Positions 17,589-29,869 of a stretch of 64,000 nucleotides of DNA are shown here, one piece after another. The position numbers were made by a program, and so were the translations under genes. Source of the stretch: Symsagittifera roscoffensis. Taxonomy: Eukaryota; Xenacoelomorpha; Acoela; Convolutidae. Under the pieces are notes generated by a model. The model was not told where the DNA came from, searched no databases, and was given only the letters and a program-made list of their open reading frames with translations. Positions within the stretch are counted from its first letter, which is position 1, and every line of letters starts with the position of its first letter. Where the stretch lies: positions 47,197,785 through 47,261,784 of the forward strand of contig NC_087068.1 of assembly GCF_963678635.1 (NCBI RefSeq), given 5' to 3'.

Positions 17589-20500
17589 CTGAAAACATTG
17601 TAGCCTGATTACAACAGGCACTATTCATGATAAATTAAAACTTGTTAGCGACGTTACCTAGCCCAGAAAAACGACATTACAACCAAACAGATAGCAACCT
17701 TTAATTTCAGTGAAACTTCAGGCTTCGAGAAAACAATCCAAAACAATTCAAAAAAAAGTTATGTTGGATTTTTCTGACAAACAATTTTTTCGGCTCATTT
17801 TCCTGACCATGTTTTCTAGTTGAGTGAGATTTTTTATGTTGGGTCTGACACCACATAAAACACTACTTATGAAACAAATTCCTTAACCTCGTAGTTTGGA
17901 ACCTCATTAGCACATGGCTGGAAAAAAATTTGAAGTGAAATCGAAAGTAAAACCACGAAAAATCAGTTGTAAGCGTGAACAAATTTTAAGACTTTTACCT
18001 AAAAAAGGTACATGACCTTATTATATGTCTTCACTTCGATCATTGACACCTAAAGGTAAGTCGCTTACTAGTGGTGACTAAATCGGAGGGACAGAATCCA
18101 CAGCTCTTCTTGCACTTCACAGGGAAGTCACTGGTGTTGTCAGCACAAGCAAACTTGGCCCAGAAGGCCTTGCAGAGAAACGGCGGCAAAATATCCTCAC
18201 ACTCTTCGGGAGTTGCTAAAAGCAAGAGAAGTTGAACTATTTGGTCAGTTAATAGAAACTCCAAACTGAAGTTCAAAAATAAACAGAGACTAGGCTGCAC
18301 TTCGCAAACACAAGCGAGAAAACTCCTTAAGGTAGCTCTAGCAAGCACAAGCAAGGTCAAATAAGAAGAAAAAAGAAAAGATGAACCTAGAAAGTTTTTT
18401 TTGCTATGTACTTTGAAAGTTAATTTTCAAAGGCCAGTAATTTTAATGAATTGCAAGTTCCAAAAAAAATTGTGCACTTCGGCAGCGAACAAGATTGTAC
18501 CCCTTTGACTTCTGTACCGTCTAATAAACTTTATCTACACGCTTTGCAAACTTCATCTACAAACTTCGCTCATGAAAGACGAAGACAGACAATTAAGAGT
18601 TAAAAATCATGCCAAAATGCATCAAAACTTCGAAACATGTTTGTTCGCAAACGCCCCAAACAAAATAATCCGTTTGAAAAAGAGAAGACAAACCGATCAA
18701 ATTGTAGAAAAACAGGACTTTTCTCAAGTCTAGGGCGGCTTGCCTACCAAACGAAAGACACAAAACTTATGCACCGAAGACTCCCAGAACATATTTTTTT
18801 TATAAAACCCTAATCCCAGATTTGCGAGGAAACTATGAAGAAAAGGTTAATCGTTTCAAAAAAACGGTCAAAAAGTCATAATTGGCTTTTTTGAATTCAT
18901 ATTTTTGTTTTAAAAATTACAGGACATAGCTGCTCATCCAAAACACTTCCATAAACTGTTCTTTCTACTGAAACCTTAGCCCAAAAATTGGGAGGTTAAT
19001 TTTCGATAAAACGTCAAGACATTTGACAACTACAGTCAAAATGTCAAAAAAATCGCTAATTCCTAAGCTTTTTAATTCTCTTTGAAAACAAGTAAAGAGT
19101 AGCCAATTTCGCATCAAAAATTCCGCCAATTTGTAATTTCGACTGTAACCTTTATCTCAGAATTAGCAGGGTAATTACTGTGAAGAGCCAAAAAAAGTCT
19201 AACTAAAACAATCAAAAGGTCAAATATGGCTTTTCCAAAAGTCATAATTTTTTCAAAACTCAAAGCTTAGCCTTCTGCATAGGTAAGACTCCTACATTCT
19301 GTTTTTTTATGAAACCATTTATTTGAGACTTAAATTAAAACGTTTAACAAAAAATATTTCAAATAGCAAAAATGGTACTTTCCTATGGCCATAAATAACC
19401 TTTTACAAAACTAAAGGCGAAGCTGCTAATACAAGAAGAAATCCCATAAGCTTTCTTGTCGATTGAGATTGTAGGCAAGATTAGTTTTAGAGAAAAGTCA
19501 AAACATTTCCAAGAACGGTCAAAATTTGGACATGTTCCAAAGCCATACGTTTTTTCACAAAATTTAGGGCGTAGCTGCTTACATAAGCAAAATTTTCCCG
19601 AGCAATTTTTTCGAGTGAAATTTTTTCGATTTACGAAGGTAGTTAACAAGAACAGTCAATTGTTTAACAAAAAAAGCACAGAAAGCCAAAAAATGGCCTT
19701 TTCTCGGCCCATTTCTGAAATTTTCTAAAAAATATGGCGTAACGCCACACTTATACAGGGAAGGTTCTCATATACCGTTCTTTCGATTGGAATTGTATTA
19801 TCACATTTGGCAGGGTTCTTTCGATTGGAATTGTATTATCACATTTGGCAGGGTTAGTTTTCGAGAAGAGTCGAATAACTTTTACTAACTATCAAAACAT
19901 GGTATTTTTGAGGCCATTTTTAATACATAAATAAGAGCGTTAACGCTGGTGCAGAGGAAACCTTCATAAAAGATTCTCGACTGAAACTCAATATCAAACT
20001 TGACTGTGCAGTTTTGAGAAAAAGGAAAAAATACAGGGAACTTATACAGGGAAGGTTCCCATATACCGTTCTTTCGATTGGAATTGTATTATCACATTTG
20101 GCAGGGTTAGTTTTCGAGAAGAGTCGAATAACTTTTACTAACTATCAAAACATGGTATTTTTGAGGCCATTTTTAATACATAAATAAGAGCGTTAACGCT
20201 GGTGCAGAGGAAACCTTCATAAAATATTCTCGACTGAAACTCAATATCAAACTTGACTGTGTAGTTTTGAGAAAAAGGAAAAAATACAGGGAACTTATAC
20301 AGGGAAGGTTCCCATATACCGTTCTTTCGATTGGAATTGTATTATCACATTTGGCAGGGTTAGTTTTCGAGAAGAGTCGAATAACTTTTACTAACTATCA
20401 AAATATGGTATTTTGAGGCCATTTTTAATACATAAATAAGAGCGTTAACGCTGGTGCAGAGGAAACCTTCATAAAATAATCTCGACTGAAACTCAATATC

Positions 20501-23500
20501 AAACTTGACTGAGTAGTTTTGAGAAAAAGGAAAAAAATCAAAAATGGGTAAAAAAATCCCTCACTGACATTTTCCGGAACACGTGAGATAAGGTAAAAAA
20601 AACCTAGCGGAGGCACTTCGCTACAGACTTACCCAGCTAGTCTGTCCAATGGTACCATTTTATTCAAAATCGGTAAATTAGTTTTTTTAAATAAATGTTC
20701 GCGAAAAAAGCAAAAACTTTCCAAAGAGTCTCAAAAAAGATAAAATAAAAACAACCAAGCACCATGCAATTTCAAAATACATGTTTTTATCAAACAGGAA
20801 CTGACACTAGCCTCCAATAAAGCAGCAGCAGGTAATATTAATTTGCCTATGGATGGGTTTTTACCAAAAATGCCACCAAATGAGTACTTTTATTTGCATC
20901 GTAGTATTACACCACACTCCCCTTGAGCAAAATTTAAGAAGCCAGTCTCAAATCAGAGGGTGAGAATTAAGAGAAAAGGGATCATTCCTAGGGACGACAA
21001 ATGATTTTGACTAGTTTTTGAACTTTTTCGCGTCCGAAAAATGTATGGTAGTTAAACTGAGTCAGTATTTTCAAAGGGATGATCATTGATTTGTAATAAC
21101 CGGTCGACGTAGTGGTGGGAAAGGAAGTTTGAGTTGTCTGCTCTGTTTCCGTTGTCGTAGCTTCCTCAGTAGTTGATGATGCTGTTGTCGTGTCAGTCAG
21201 TGACGTTGACGATGTTCCTTCGGTTGTCGGGATGACAGTTGTTGGAATTAAAGTTGTAGCTGAAAAATCATTTTCTTAACCTTAAAACAACTCCGGGTAT
21301 TTGGAGTTTTTTTTTTACAAACTTTTGCATCAGCTCTAATTTCTTTACAACGGCACGTATGAAGAACGAGTAGTACAACAGCATCTATCAAACTATAAAT
21401 CCTTAATTTCAGTATGACAATTTTTTCAAAACTAACCGTATTGGGTGTAACCAAAAAAATCAGGGAGCAACAAAACGAGATGAGCACATAAAATTTTTGT
21501 AATTTTCTTTTAGTTAAGAGGTCTTATTATTCTGAATCTCAAATTTAGTAGTCAAAACGCAGAAAAAAATAAATACAAAATTCTATCACTTGTTTGTTGA
21601 CTGGTCGTCGTCGTCGAGTTATCCACATCATTCAAATCATCATCTTTATATTGAACCTGGAGAAACTCCTCTTCCATAATAAGTTCAAGGTCAGTCATCT
21701 TTTCCAGTCCCTTCCTCGCACTTCCCTCGCAGAGTCCGCATTTGGAAGGACACTGGATCTGGACTCCTTGGTATGAACACATACTGTCTGGAATCCACTT
21801 ACAAGAAGACACTCCGAGGTCCCGACAACCAGTTTCTAGTTCCGCTACTGAAAAAAAATATGGCGTGAAATCGCATGACCTTAGCAACAAGTTTTCAAAA
21901 AGGTGGCGCGTTTTGCAGCAAAAAATATCTTTGAAGTATTTCAAAACTGTTTATAAAATCATTTCATACAAATTTTAAAAAATTAAATGAATTCTTCAGT
22001 GGCGTATCCTAAGTTTTTAGCTAGACAGAGCAAGAAAAACTCGATAAATATATCTTACCATTAGATGTTTTTGGAGGCGGTTGGCACAAGCCACATGTCT
22101 GAGGACACTGTTTCTGGAAGTGGGGGTCATTTAGACACGCATACTGGGCAAACACAGTGAAACAGAGGGGGGAGGTGTCTGCACAATCATCTAAGACTGG
22201 AATGTCTTCAAATAGGAGGGAGGCATATACTGTGTCGCCATCTTTCTTGAGAGGTGATAAGGCTTCGGTAGCTGCAAAAACAAAATCAGACAGCCAAGTT
22301 CAGAACAAAATACTAAGAGACGAAATTTCGTAACATAGCACACCAAACTTAACTTCAAAAAAATCTTGTTTGGATATTGATGAAAGTACACTAAAAATTA
22401 AATTTTGATGTATTCATTTTTGATTAGATTGCCTTTGATAACCTTGTGATTTCACGAAAAAATTCAATATGATGGGAGATACGATTATTTCGCTTTCTTT
22501 CGATATAGTGATACTGGAACCTATTGTCGAGCCGAATATTTCTTTAATACAATTGTAAATAAACGCTGATCAAAAAATTATATATCGAAAAATAAATACA
22601 GAGGCGAAGCTTTGCCCCAATTGCGACATCAAAAACACCAAAGAAGAGTTTTGGAATACATACGCTCAGATAAACTGGAAAATTGTTCAAAAGTTGCAAA
22701 ACCAAAAAATTGATTGAAAAAAACTGAAAACCTGAAAAGAACCGCATTTCAAAATTTTTATTATAAATAACAGATAAAAACAACGGCTATAATTAAGCAA
22801 ATGGAAAAACTAGATTAAATTAGAAACGAAAGCTAGAAAATTCAAAGGACAAAAACAAAAAATATATTTTGGAAAAACTTGGAAAACCTCAAAAAGGAAT
22901 TTATATTGAGCAAATTATACAAAGACATTTTTCTGATATAAAGTTTAAAAAAGGAAACTGTAATTAAACTAAAGGCGTCAAGCTTAGTAGAAACTTGATC
23001 CATAAAAAATAAAATCCAAGTTATATTTGATGAAGTTTACTTTCAAAAAATAACTTTGCGCTTAGTCATACATCAATAGCATTCGAGTAGGCAATGTAAT
23101 TAACTTCAAAAAAACCTGGAAATAAGCCAAAAAACCTTAACCGAAATCTACAGTAAAAAAAATTAAAACGGATACATCATTCAAAAAGTTTTACCACGTA
23201 TAGATTTGAAAAACTCTAAGGAATCCCTAATAATGATAATAAGCTGTATATATAGCCGTCTGAAGCGTAATAATTTGATTAAGTCACGTGCTGAAATCTG
23301 AGAACAACGTTATTTACTGAAAAAGTCTAATGCCTAGTTGCATTGCAACACACGTGCTATTGCAAGTAAAATAAATGTTAATTTAACTAATATTGTAATA
23401 AATAATAAATATAAGACAGCCATAATTAGAATTAACAAAATAAATTTCTAAACATTTTTCAAGCTTTTTTGCATTTTTTGAATTTTTGAAACATTTTATT

Positions 23501-26500
23501 ACAAAAAGGCGTTAAAATACTCAAAGTTAATTAGCGTTACCAAAGTAAAACTAAGTTTTGACGTTTTAAATTAAGCTATTGTAAGCTTTTATACCATTAA
23601 CAGACTGCTCGCTCGAAATAAGACAAAAAATCTCGACACTGGCAAAACTTTTTCAAAATTTTATAATGTGGTTCGAATATCACGATTGTAAGGGCGTTAA
23701 TATAATATAACACTCAACCCAGTCCGATCATTATTTGTGGTACCTGATTTTGCGTGGTAAGAAAAACTAAAACACACCCGAATATAAAGTTCCTCTTCAT
23801 TTTCAATGGTTGGAAGAATCATAATCTCGCAACTAAGTCTACTTTTCTGGAACCTGAAGATTCGAATAACCCACACGAAAATAATGTAGTTTTTAGAACT
23901 TGAATATCTGAGACACACTTATGAGCAATACTTGAGACATACTTAGAGCCAAGCAAAAAAAAACTTTTTAACGGTTAAACAGCATTTACTCGATTTTCCT
24001 TCATGCAACGAGAAAAAATTCAACTTATAAGATTAAAAAACCTAGCTCATGTTCACAACATAAAAACAAATTTCAGAAATACCTTCGCTTCCACCTCCCC
24101 CTCCACCGCTATTACCGCCTCCTCCACCACCGCCGCCGCCGCTTCCTCCTCCTTCGCTGCCACCACCACCACCACCGCCACCGCCACCGCCACCGCCGCC
24201 TCTTCCTCCTCTGCCTAAGATAACTAATCTTGAACTCAAGCTTAGTGATGTATTCAATGCAGCAGTAAGCTGTTTCCGCTGAGATCATGGGATCAAATAT
24301 TCGAGACCTTGCCGTTGCAGTGATAGTATGCGAATGCTAAAATTATGTCTACTTCAAGGCCGGCCACAACCTGATCCTCCTCAGCTTTATAAATGGCAAC
24401 ACATGAAACTTATTTTTCCTTATGTAAATACAAAATAAGCACTTGGTATGCTACAAAATAGCTAATTTTATCTAATTATATATTCAGATAAACCAGAGGG
24501 TGAAAAATGCAAAACAACTAATCTCAAACCATTTAAAAAGTCACTTAAAATTTGCTTAAGCCAAAATAGAAATTCTTTGAAAAAAACACGCTTTCGAAAG
24601 TCAGCTAACAAAAAATAAGTGGAAATGTAATTAACCCGCCAATTCTAACCCCCCACGAAAAAAATCAATTTCCAAACATCGAAGCTAAACAAGGTGCGGA
24701 AGGCGCTCGAACCCTAGTATATATCTTCCGAAGGCACGTGATTCTAATTTAGACTAAGTAAGAAGAGGCATCAAAAATCTTGACGTCGTAAAATAAAGCA
24801 AGGCGAGTTTCTTACAGATTTGTACTAAAATTTGTTTACGGGAAAAGTGTAGTTCCGTTACAAGTACATTGCGCTGGCAAGTGAAACACAGAGGCGAAGC
24901 TTCGCAAACACTAGCAAAAACACGACAGAAACAGCAATTTGAAGTGCAATATATGTAGAAATAAGCCTCAAATTAGTTTTAAGAAAATTCGGCTCCGTAT
25001 TGGATTCGACCTGCGACCTAGAAATTATGAGTCTCACCGCCAACCACTCAGCCACTGAGGCTGAACAAATCGCAAACACTAGTCACCAATAAAGAAGAGA
25101 GCAGATGCTATAAAATTTCCAATGCTACAGATCGTGATTATAGCAACAGTACCACCCATTAAGTGAACACTTTCCACCTTCAATGAACACTTTTTTTTGC
25201 GAGTACGTTAGAGAAAAAGAAGGTTCCTACTAATACACTACGCTGCTTGTTAGTGTAAACACGAGATGAAAAAACGCATTTTCTTACCAAACTTTTGCGT
25301 TTTGTTTGTATGCAATGATTAGACTATCGTTAATACGTTTTTGGTTTGGGATTATCGTATGGAACAACTTCATCTGCTTAGAGCTGCTAGTAAACAGAAA
25401 GTTACATAAAAGCAAGCTATTGGTGATCTGCGTTTTTTATTTTGATCACCCTCCTACGGATAGGAGGAAAATTTGACTTCAGTTGTGTTCGTTTCTACAC
25501 AATTCTTTTCAGCCGGGACTCTGATAACAAAAAATCAACAACATTTTCTGATTCTTTCCGTGTTTTAGACTGTTTTTGGGACATTGATGATAATGTTTTA
25601 ATTAATTCAGCGATCATATCTAATGTCTCCAAATTTTCGGTACAATATATTGGTTACTTTTGTAATCATTTTGGAGCTTAAATTGAAGTGCCTCATGTAA
25701 CGCAAAAAATAAACAGACTAAAAATTTTGGAAAAAAGTAAGTTCCAAAAAACTTAAACATTTTCTCGCTCAAATTAGTGTGGTATGTTTTTTATGGGCTG
25801 CTCGCACAGCAACCGATATCTTTTCCTTTATTTTTTGCCCAAAAACAGTTAAAGCCTTTAAGACACCATACCCTCGTGTATTAACAGTAGCCTTACAGAA
25901 AGTCAACTAAAAAAAGTTCAATGAATTGGTGAATGTACATTATTCTGAACATAAAATGATATTTAAAAGGTAGAGCTGATAATCAAGGGTGCTTAAAAAG
26001 GAATCACCCCTACTAAGGGGAAGTTTAAATTACAAGTCAAGCACAAATATTGAACTTTACAGCAAGCCCTCTTTTTTCTTAGAAAAGAATAAATTGCTTT
26101 ACAAATTCTTTGAAAGTGATTTTTACCTTTCTCATTGGGGCACAATCCACATGACTTGGGACACTGCAGTCTCACAATGGGGGAGGTGGTACACCTGAAG
26201 AAGCCCCCGATGGAGATGGTGATGAGGGCACAGTAGGGGGCACTATCTGTGCACTCTACGCCCCCAAATGCCGATAAGGAATCCACGGATGCTAGAACCG
26301 AAATGGATTGAGATCAACGCCAAAAACATGTTCTGATTTAATGAGCTCCAGTATAACAATCACAGCATATGAGTAATTTTAGCGCAGAGAAAAGTAGAGC
26401 AGAAGTACTCAAACAAGCAACCTTGAAAATATAAGTTTCATTGAAACGTGTTTCGGTCATATAGATTTTTTTTTCAATTTGAAAATCTTAAGCTGTGATT

Positions 26501-26842
26501 GCTTGATAGTGCAAGTCTTCATGTGCATTTTTATCCATCCATAATGCAGGCATTGTTTACAAAAACTAGAAAATAAAATGAAAGTTTAATATTTCTTTAA
26601 ATAAAAACGGTATTTTTTAGTTCATTATCAATAGTAAATTGTTAAGAGCTTACAAGCACTAAGCACAACTAGCGCTGGAAGTGAGAACAACTCAGGGTAT
26701 CCCACTTCGTCCTGCAGTGCCTGGGATGTGCTGCAGGTGTCCTTGCATTTGTATTGAAAGTAGGGATCCACCAGACACGATATGGCACTCTGAGGAGACT
26801 GGCACATGAAGGGATCCTTGCCGACGACAGTTCCACCACTTG
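17179..26842 (-). CDS. Multi-ShKT-domain secreted-type protein (eight candidate exons)
   Basis: Minus-strand exons: 26654-26842, 26127-26291, 24083-24214, 22059-22271, 21590-21847, 21101-21259, 18069-18215 and 17179-17588. All show AG acceptors and GT donors and join in one frame. Every internal exon is a multiple of three and phase 1-1. Five exons each encode one complete six-Cys ShKT domain (for example QCPKSCGLC, KCKKSCGFC, KCRQSCGKC) and the first encodes a degenerate four-Cys version. Linkers are a poly-Gly exon and a Thr-rich, mucin-like exon. ShKT modules occur in secreted matrix proteins, astacin-type proteases and venom peptides; the many repeats and mucin linker favour a matrix or mucus protein. 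The signal peptide exon was not found upstream. Confidence 0.75.
18069..18215 (-). CDS. ShKT gene, exon with domain E
   Basis: 147 bases, phase 1-1, bounded by TTTTAG and GTAAGC. It is a complete ShKT domain with the same AFWAKFACA core as the last exon, showing that the two arose by recent exon duplication. Confidence 0.8.
18780..19750. repeat. Diverged relics of the ~165-bp satellite
   Basis: Phrases such as CCCAGATTTGCGAGG, CGGTCAAAAAGTCATAATTG and GAGAAAAGTCAAAACATTTCC recur at roughly monomer spacing. They match the satellite at 28.4-29.9 kb but are more decayed. The region lies in an intron of the ShKT gene. Confidence 0.55.
19750..20545 (+). repeat. ~254-bp tandem repeat, three copies
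   Basis: Three near-identical units begin with CTTATACAGGGAAGGTTC at about 19751, 20041 and 20294. The first unit is longer because a roughly 37-base block ending TTTGGCAGGG is itself duplicated. The few differences between copies imply recent amplification. The array is intronic to the ShKT gene. Confidence 0.85.
20988..21259 (-). CDS. ShKT gene, Thr-rich mucin-like exon
   Basis: Acceptor TTTTTCAG at 21260-21267. It encodes repeated Thr/Ser/Glu clusters (TDTTTASSTTEEATTTE), a likely O-glycosylated linker. A weak donor GTTATT at 21095-21100 would make a 159-base phase 1-1 exon ending at 21101. Without it the frame reads on to a stop at 20988. The first option keeps the gene continuous with the two downstream ShKT exons. 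Confidence 0.6.
21590..21847 (-). CDS. ShKT gene, exon with domain D
   Basis: 258 bases, phase 1-1, acceptor TTTTTCAG and donor GTGATA. A six-Cys domain (GCRDLG, SSCKW, SMCSY, QCPSKCGLC) is followed by an acidic linker (YKDDDLNDVD) running into Thr repeats that continue in the next exon. Confidence 0.75.
22059..22271 (-). CDS. ShKT gene, exon with domain C
   Basis: 213 bases, phase 1-1, acceptor TTTTTGCAG and donor GTAAGA. A short linker precedes a complete domain (DCADTSPLC, YACLNDP, QCPQTCGLC) and a Pro-rich end. Confidence 0.8.
22272..24082. other. ShKT gene intron, no gene seen
   Basis: AT-rich intron with SINE body fragments. One (GAGGCGAAGCTTTG at about 22603) belongs to the SINE family at 24.9 kb. 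The block at 23740-23890 is similar to 46380-46500. Confidence 0.5.
24083..24214 (-). CDS. ShKT gene, candidate poly-Gly exon
   Basis: A 132-base GGN-repeat block, sharply GC-rich against its AT-rich surroundings. It is flanked by TTATCTTAG on the acceptor side and GTATTT on the donor side. In the phase set by the neighbouring exons it reads as Gly runs broken by Ser, Glu, Asn and Arg and joins both neighbours without a stop. It could instead be a simple-sequence expansion inside an intron. Confidence 0.5.
24860..25080 (-). repeat. tRNA-derived SINE
   Basis: On the minus strand GTGGCTGAGTGGTTGGCG (A box) and GCAGGTCGAATCC (B box) are about 40 bases apart, the layout of a tRNA-like pol III promoter. 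A body containing GTTTGCGAAGCTTCGCCTC follows. Fragments of this body recur across the window (about 18291, 22603, 46733, 51175), so it is a dispersed family. Confidence 0.7.
26127..26291 (-). CDS. ShKT gene, exon with domain B
   Basis: 165 bases, phase 1-1, acceptor GTTCTAG and donor GTAAAA. A six-Cys ShKT domain (VECTDSAPYC, FFRC, QCPKSCGLC). Confidence 0.8.
26654..26842 (-). CDS. ShKT gene, most upstream exon seen (degenerate domain A)
   Basis: 189 bases, phase 1-1, acceptor TTTTTAG and donor GTAAGC. It encodes a Cys pattern FMCQSPQS-AISC then YKCKDTC without the last Cys pair, so it is a degenerate ShKT-like module followed by a hydrophobic stretch (ELFSLPALVVLSA). Confidence 0.65.
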
Positions 26843-27911
26843 CTAAAAAGCATATTTCAAAACATTTGACCGACGGTAGCCATAAAATATCAATAAATTT
26901 TCAAAGACCTTTCTTAAAACATACTCTCTTTTTATACGCATACGGGGTATGATTCGGTAATTTAGCTACCATATTAGTTCGACTTCTGATTGGTTTCTCT
27001 TCTTTGTCGTGTATCGTCGTAATTCGAATCAGAATTTGACCGAAACGAAAACTTTAAAAGTATACGTAATGATCCATTGGGAAACTATACATACGTACTA
27101 CTGTGATATATATGTTAATTGTACATCTACTTTTCAAATTGTACCCCAAACAACTAACATCATAATGCATATATGCCCAGATGATGTAATACCGAAAAAT
27201 ATATTCAAGAAGAAGATTGCCAATAATTGGTAGTTTCCTCGGAATATCTATATTCAAAAAATATTTACCTGGCCATAAGAAGAAGAATAGCGATGAAAGA
27301 GGTAAGAGAAAATCCCAAACACTATACATCCCAAATACCAATAAATCGAAGATCGGACTTTTCAAAAACTAGTTTTCAAAAATTTAAAACACCATCGCAA
27401 GATTTGAACTCTTATCTCTCGTAAATAATCTTTTGCTTTGATACTGATCTGACCACAGAGAACATCTCACAACTGATAAAATGGGAGTAATTTGATGATT
27501 CACAATCAATCAAAACACGCCAGAAAGTTACGCCAGATCTGATGTCTTGGGTACGATTATGTTTGCTCATTAAGAATTTGACAGAATCAACTTCCTCTAC
27601 AATGTTTGCACTTTTTTGTACAGGTTTAGTAAATTGACCGGCTTGAGGCGTCTTCTATTGCAAATCAACCCGGCGCAATTTTATTTGAAACCACGTCTAG
27701 AACGGGAAAATGCCATGACTGAATAGACTAAGAGTCTGAAGTTATTTTGAAATTTTGGTATTGATCCTGAAAAATTCATCACCTGCACACGATATTTTTT
27801 TGCTTAGAGCTTCAATCACTCAATTTGTTTCAGTCTTTCGATAAAAAAGAGCATCTTTGTATATGAAAAGGTTCTTCAATAAAATTTTGTTTTTCCAACT
27901 AGAAACCATTT
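26843..27911. other. No gene seen upstream of the ShKT exons
   Basis: AT-rich. Two short plus-strand frames (27009-27233 and 27227-27424) show no domain or splice support. The missing first exon(s) of the ShKT gene may lie here or further upstream, but I could not recognise a signal peptide exon. Confidence 0.4.
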
Positions 27912-28116
27912 CATTACGAGGCCAAACTGTGCACTGGATAGGCGCACAATTTTGGGTCTGTATGTTCCTGGATTCCAGAGACAAGTCTCTAGACATGTTA
28001 AAATTTTGTCGGAACTAAACTATCAAAGAAAATGAAAGAACAAAAGAAGAACAAAGAGAGCGTCCTTGTTGTGGAATCCACTCACAATTCACAAAATGCA
28101 GTTTGGCCTCGTAATG
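27912..28116. mobile_element. 205-bp MITE with perfect 18-bp terminal inverted repeats
   Basis: CATTACGAGGCCAAACTG at 27912-27929 is the exact reverse complement of 28099-28116. The outermost bases include TTA/TAA, which could be the target duplication. There is no coding capacity. A related left half lies at 1498-1600. Confidence 0.65.
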
Positions 28117-28439
28117 TTAAAAAAAATATGTTTATTTAGTCTGAAAGATACTGATGCCCAAAGCTCATAATTTTTAACTGCAAGTTAAAACTGCAATTAC
28201 TCAAATCACTCAATTTATTTCAGTCTTTCGATAAAAATGAGAATCTTTGTATATGGAGTGGTTCTTGAATAATAACTTTGTCTTTCCAAGTAGAAACGTT
28301 TTGAAAGTTTGAAATGTTTATTTAGTCTGAAAATAATTTTTTTGATGACGAATGAAATGGGCAATTTAAAAAGCACGAGAATTGCGCTTCATCCATAACT
28401 TTAGTTGTTTCTGTAAATAAGAACATGGAGGAAGGATTT

Positions 28440-29860
28440 GCTTTGAGAGTTTGGTTTTTTCCTACAGACAATTTCTTTGATAGAAAAATTGTACGTCACA
28501 GCTTATACAAGGGAGATCATCTCAACCCTTTCTTTTGTATTAAACTCAAAAAATCAGATTTGGGAATGCAGTTTGCAAGACAAGTATAAAAATTGTAAAA
28601 AACGGTCAAAAAAACCTCATAATTTGTTTATTTTTCGAGGGCGTAATTTTTTTACTATAAAAATTGTGCGTAGCAACATATGCAAAGGAGCTTTCACAAT
28701 CCTTTCTAACTATTGAAAATAAAATCTCAGATTTGGCGGAGGGTTGTTTTTGAGAAAAGTCAAAACTTTCAGAACAACGATCAAAAAGTCAAAATGCGAC
28801 TTTTCCGAGGGTTATAACTTTCCTCGTTATACAATTTGAACTTAGCCGCTGAGGCAAGGTAGAAAAATTTGAGCAAGGTAGAATAAAAAAATCGAGTTTT
28901 CCGAGGGCATTAAATTTTGTGTAAAAAATTTTGGCCGTAACCGCTTATGCAGGGGAACTCCCACAACCCGTTCTACCTATTGGTACCAAAATCTCAGATT
29001 TGGGATGGTGGTTTTTGAGAAAATTCGAAGTTTCAAAAAACGGTCAAAAACTTGAAAACTCGATTTTTCCGAGGGTCATCACTTTTTGTGCAGAAAATGT
29101 TGGGCGTAAATGCTAGTAAAAGGGAGCCTCTCCTAACCAGTTCTACCAATTGAAACCAAAATCTCAAATTTGGGATGGTAACTTTCGAGAAAAAGTCAAA
29201 AAGTTTCAAAAGGGTCAAAAATAGGAAAACTTGTCTGTTCCGAGGGACATAACTTTTTGTGTAACAAATTTTGGGCGTAACTGCTTAAGCAGGGGAGCTT
29301 TCCACAACCCGTTCTATCAATAAGAACCACAATCTCAGATTTGAGAGGGTAGTTTTCGAAAAAGTCAAAGAGTTATCAAAGGGTCATAAATTTTTGTGTG
29401 TAAAAAACTGGGCCTAACAGCTTACGCAAGCGATCACCCCACAACCCGTTCTACCCATTGAAATCAAAACTCAGATTTGGAAGGGAGCTTTTGAGAAAAG
29501 TCAAAAAATTTCAAACAATGGTCAAAAATTGAAAAAATGATTTTCCGAGGGTCATTAACTTGTGCAAAAACTAAGGGCGTAACCGCTTATGCAGAGGAGC
29601 TTCCCACAACTGTTTCTACCCATTAAAATTATAATCTCAGATTAGGGAGGGTGGTTTTCGAGAAAAATCAATAAGTTCAAAACGGTCAAAAAAATTGAAA
29701 ACTTGACTTTTCTGAGAGCAACAAATTTGTGTAAAGAAATTTGGGCTCAGCCGATTCTGCAGTGGAGCTTCCTACAAAACGTTCTATACGTTGAAACCAG
29801 AGTCTCAGATTTGGGAGGGTAGTTATCGAGAAAATGTATAAAATTCAAAAATATGGGTCA
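28440..29860. repeat. Satellite array 1, ~165-bp degenerate monomers
   Basis: About eight to nine monomers, marked by ATCTCAGATTTGGGAGGG-type starts at about 28720, 28990, 29158, 29330, 29468, 29632 and 29800. Each continues with GAGAAAAGTCAAAA, CGGTCAAAAA, TTTTCCGAGGGTCAT and GCAGGGGAGCTTCC. Monomers are clearly related but diverged. Confidence 0.8.
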
Positions 29861-29869
29861 TATCCCCCC

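Noticed and set aside
24003..24218. Ala/Ser/Thr-rich frame opposite the poly-Gly block
   Set aside because: Complementary-strand shadow of a GGN repeat; the splice signals favour the minus strand.
24660..24740. Possible tRNA gene (AGGGTTCGAGCGCC resembles a B box)
   Set aside because: No A box at the right distance and no cloverleaf that I could fold; at most a tRNA-like relic.
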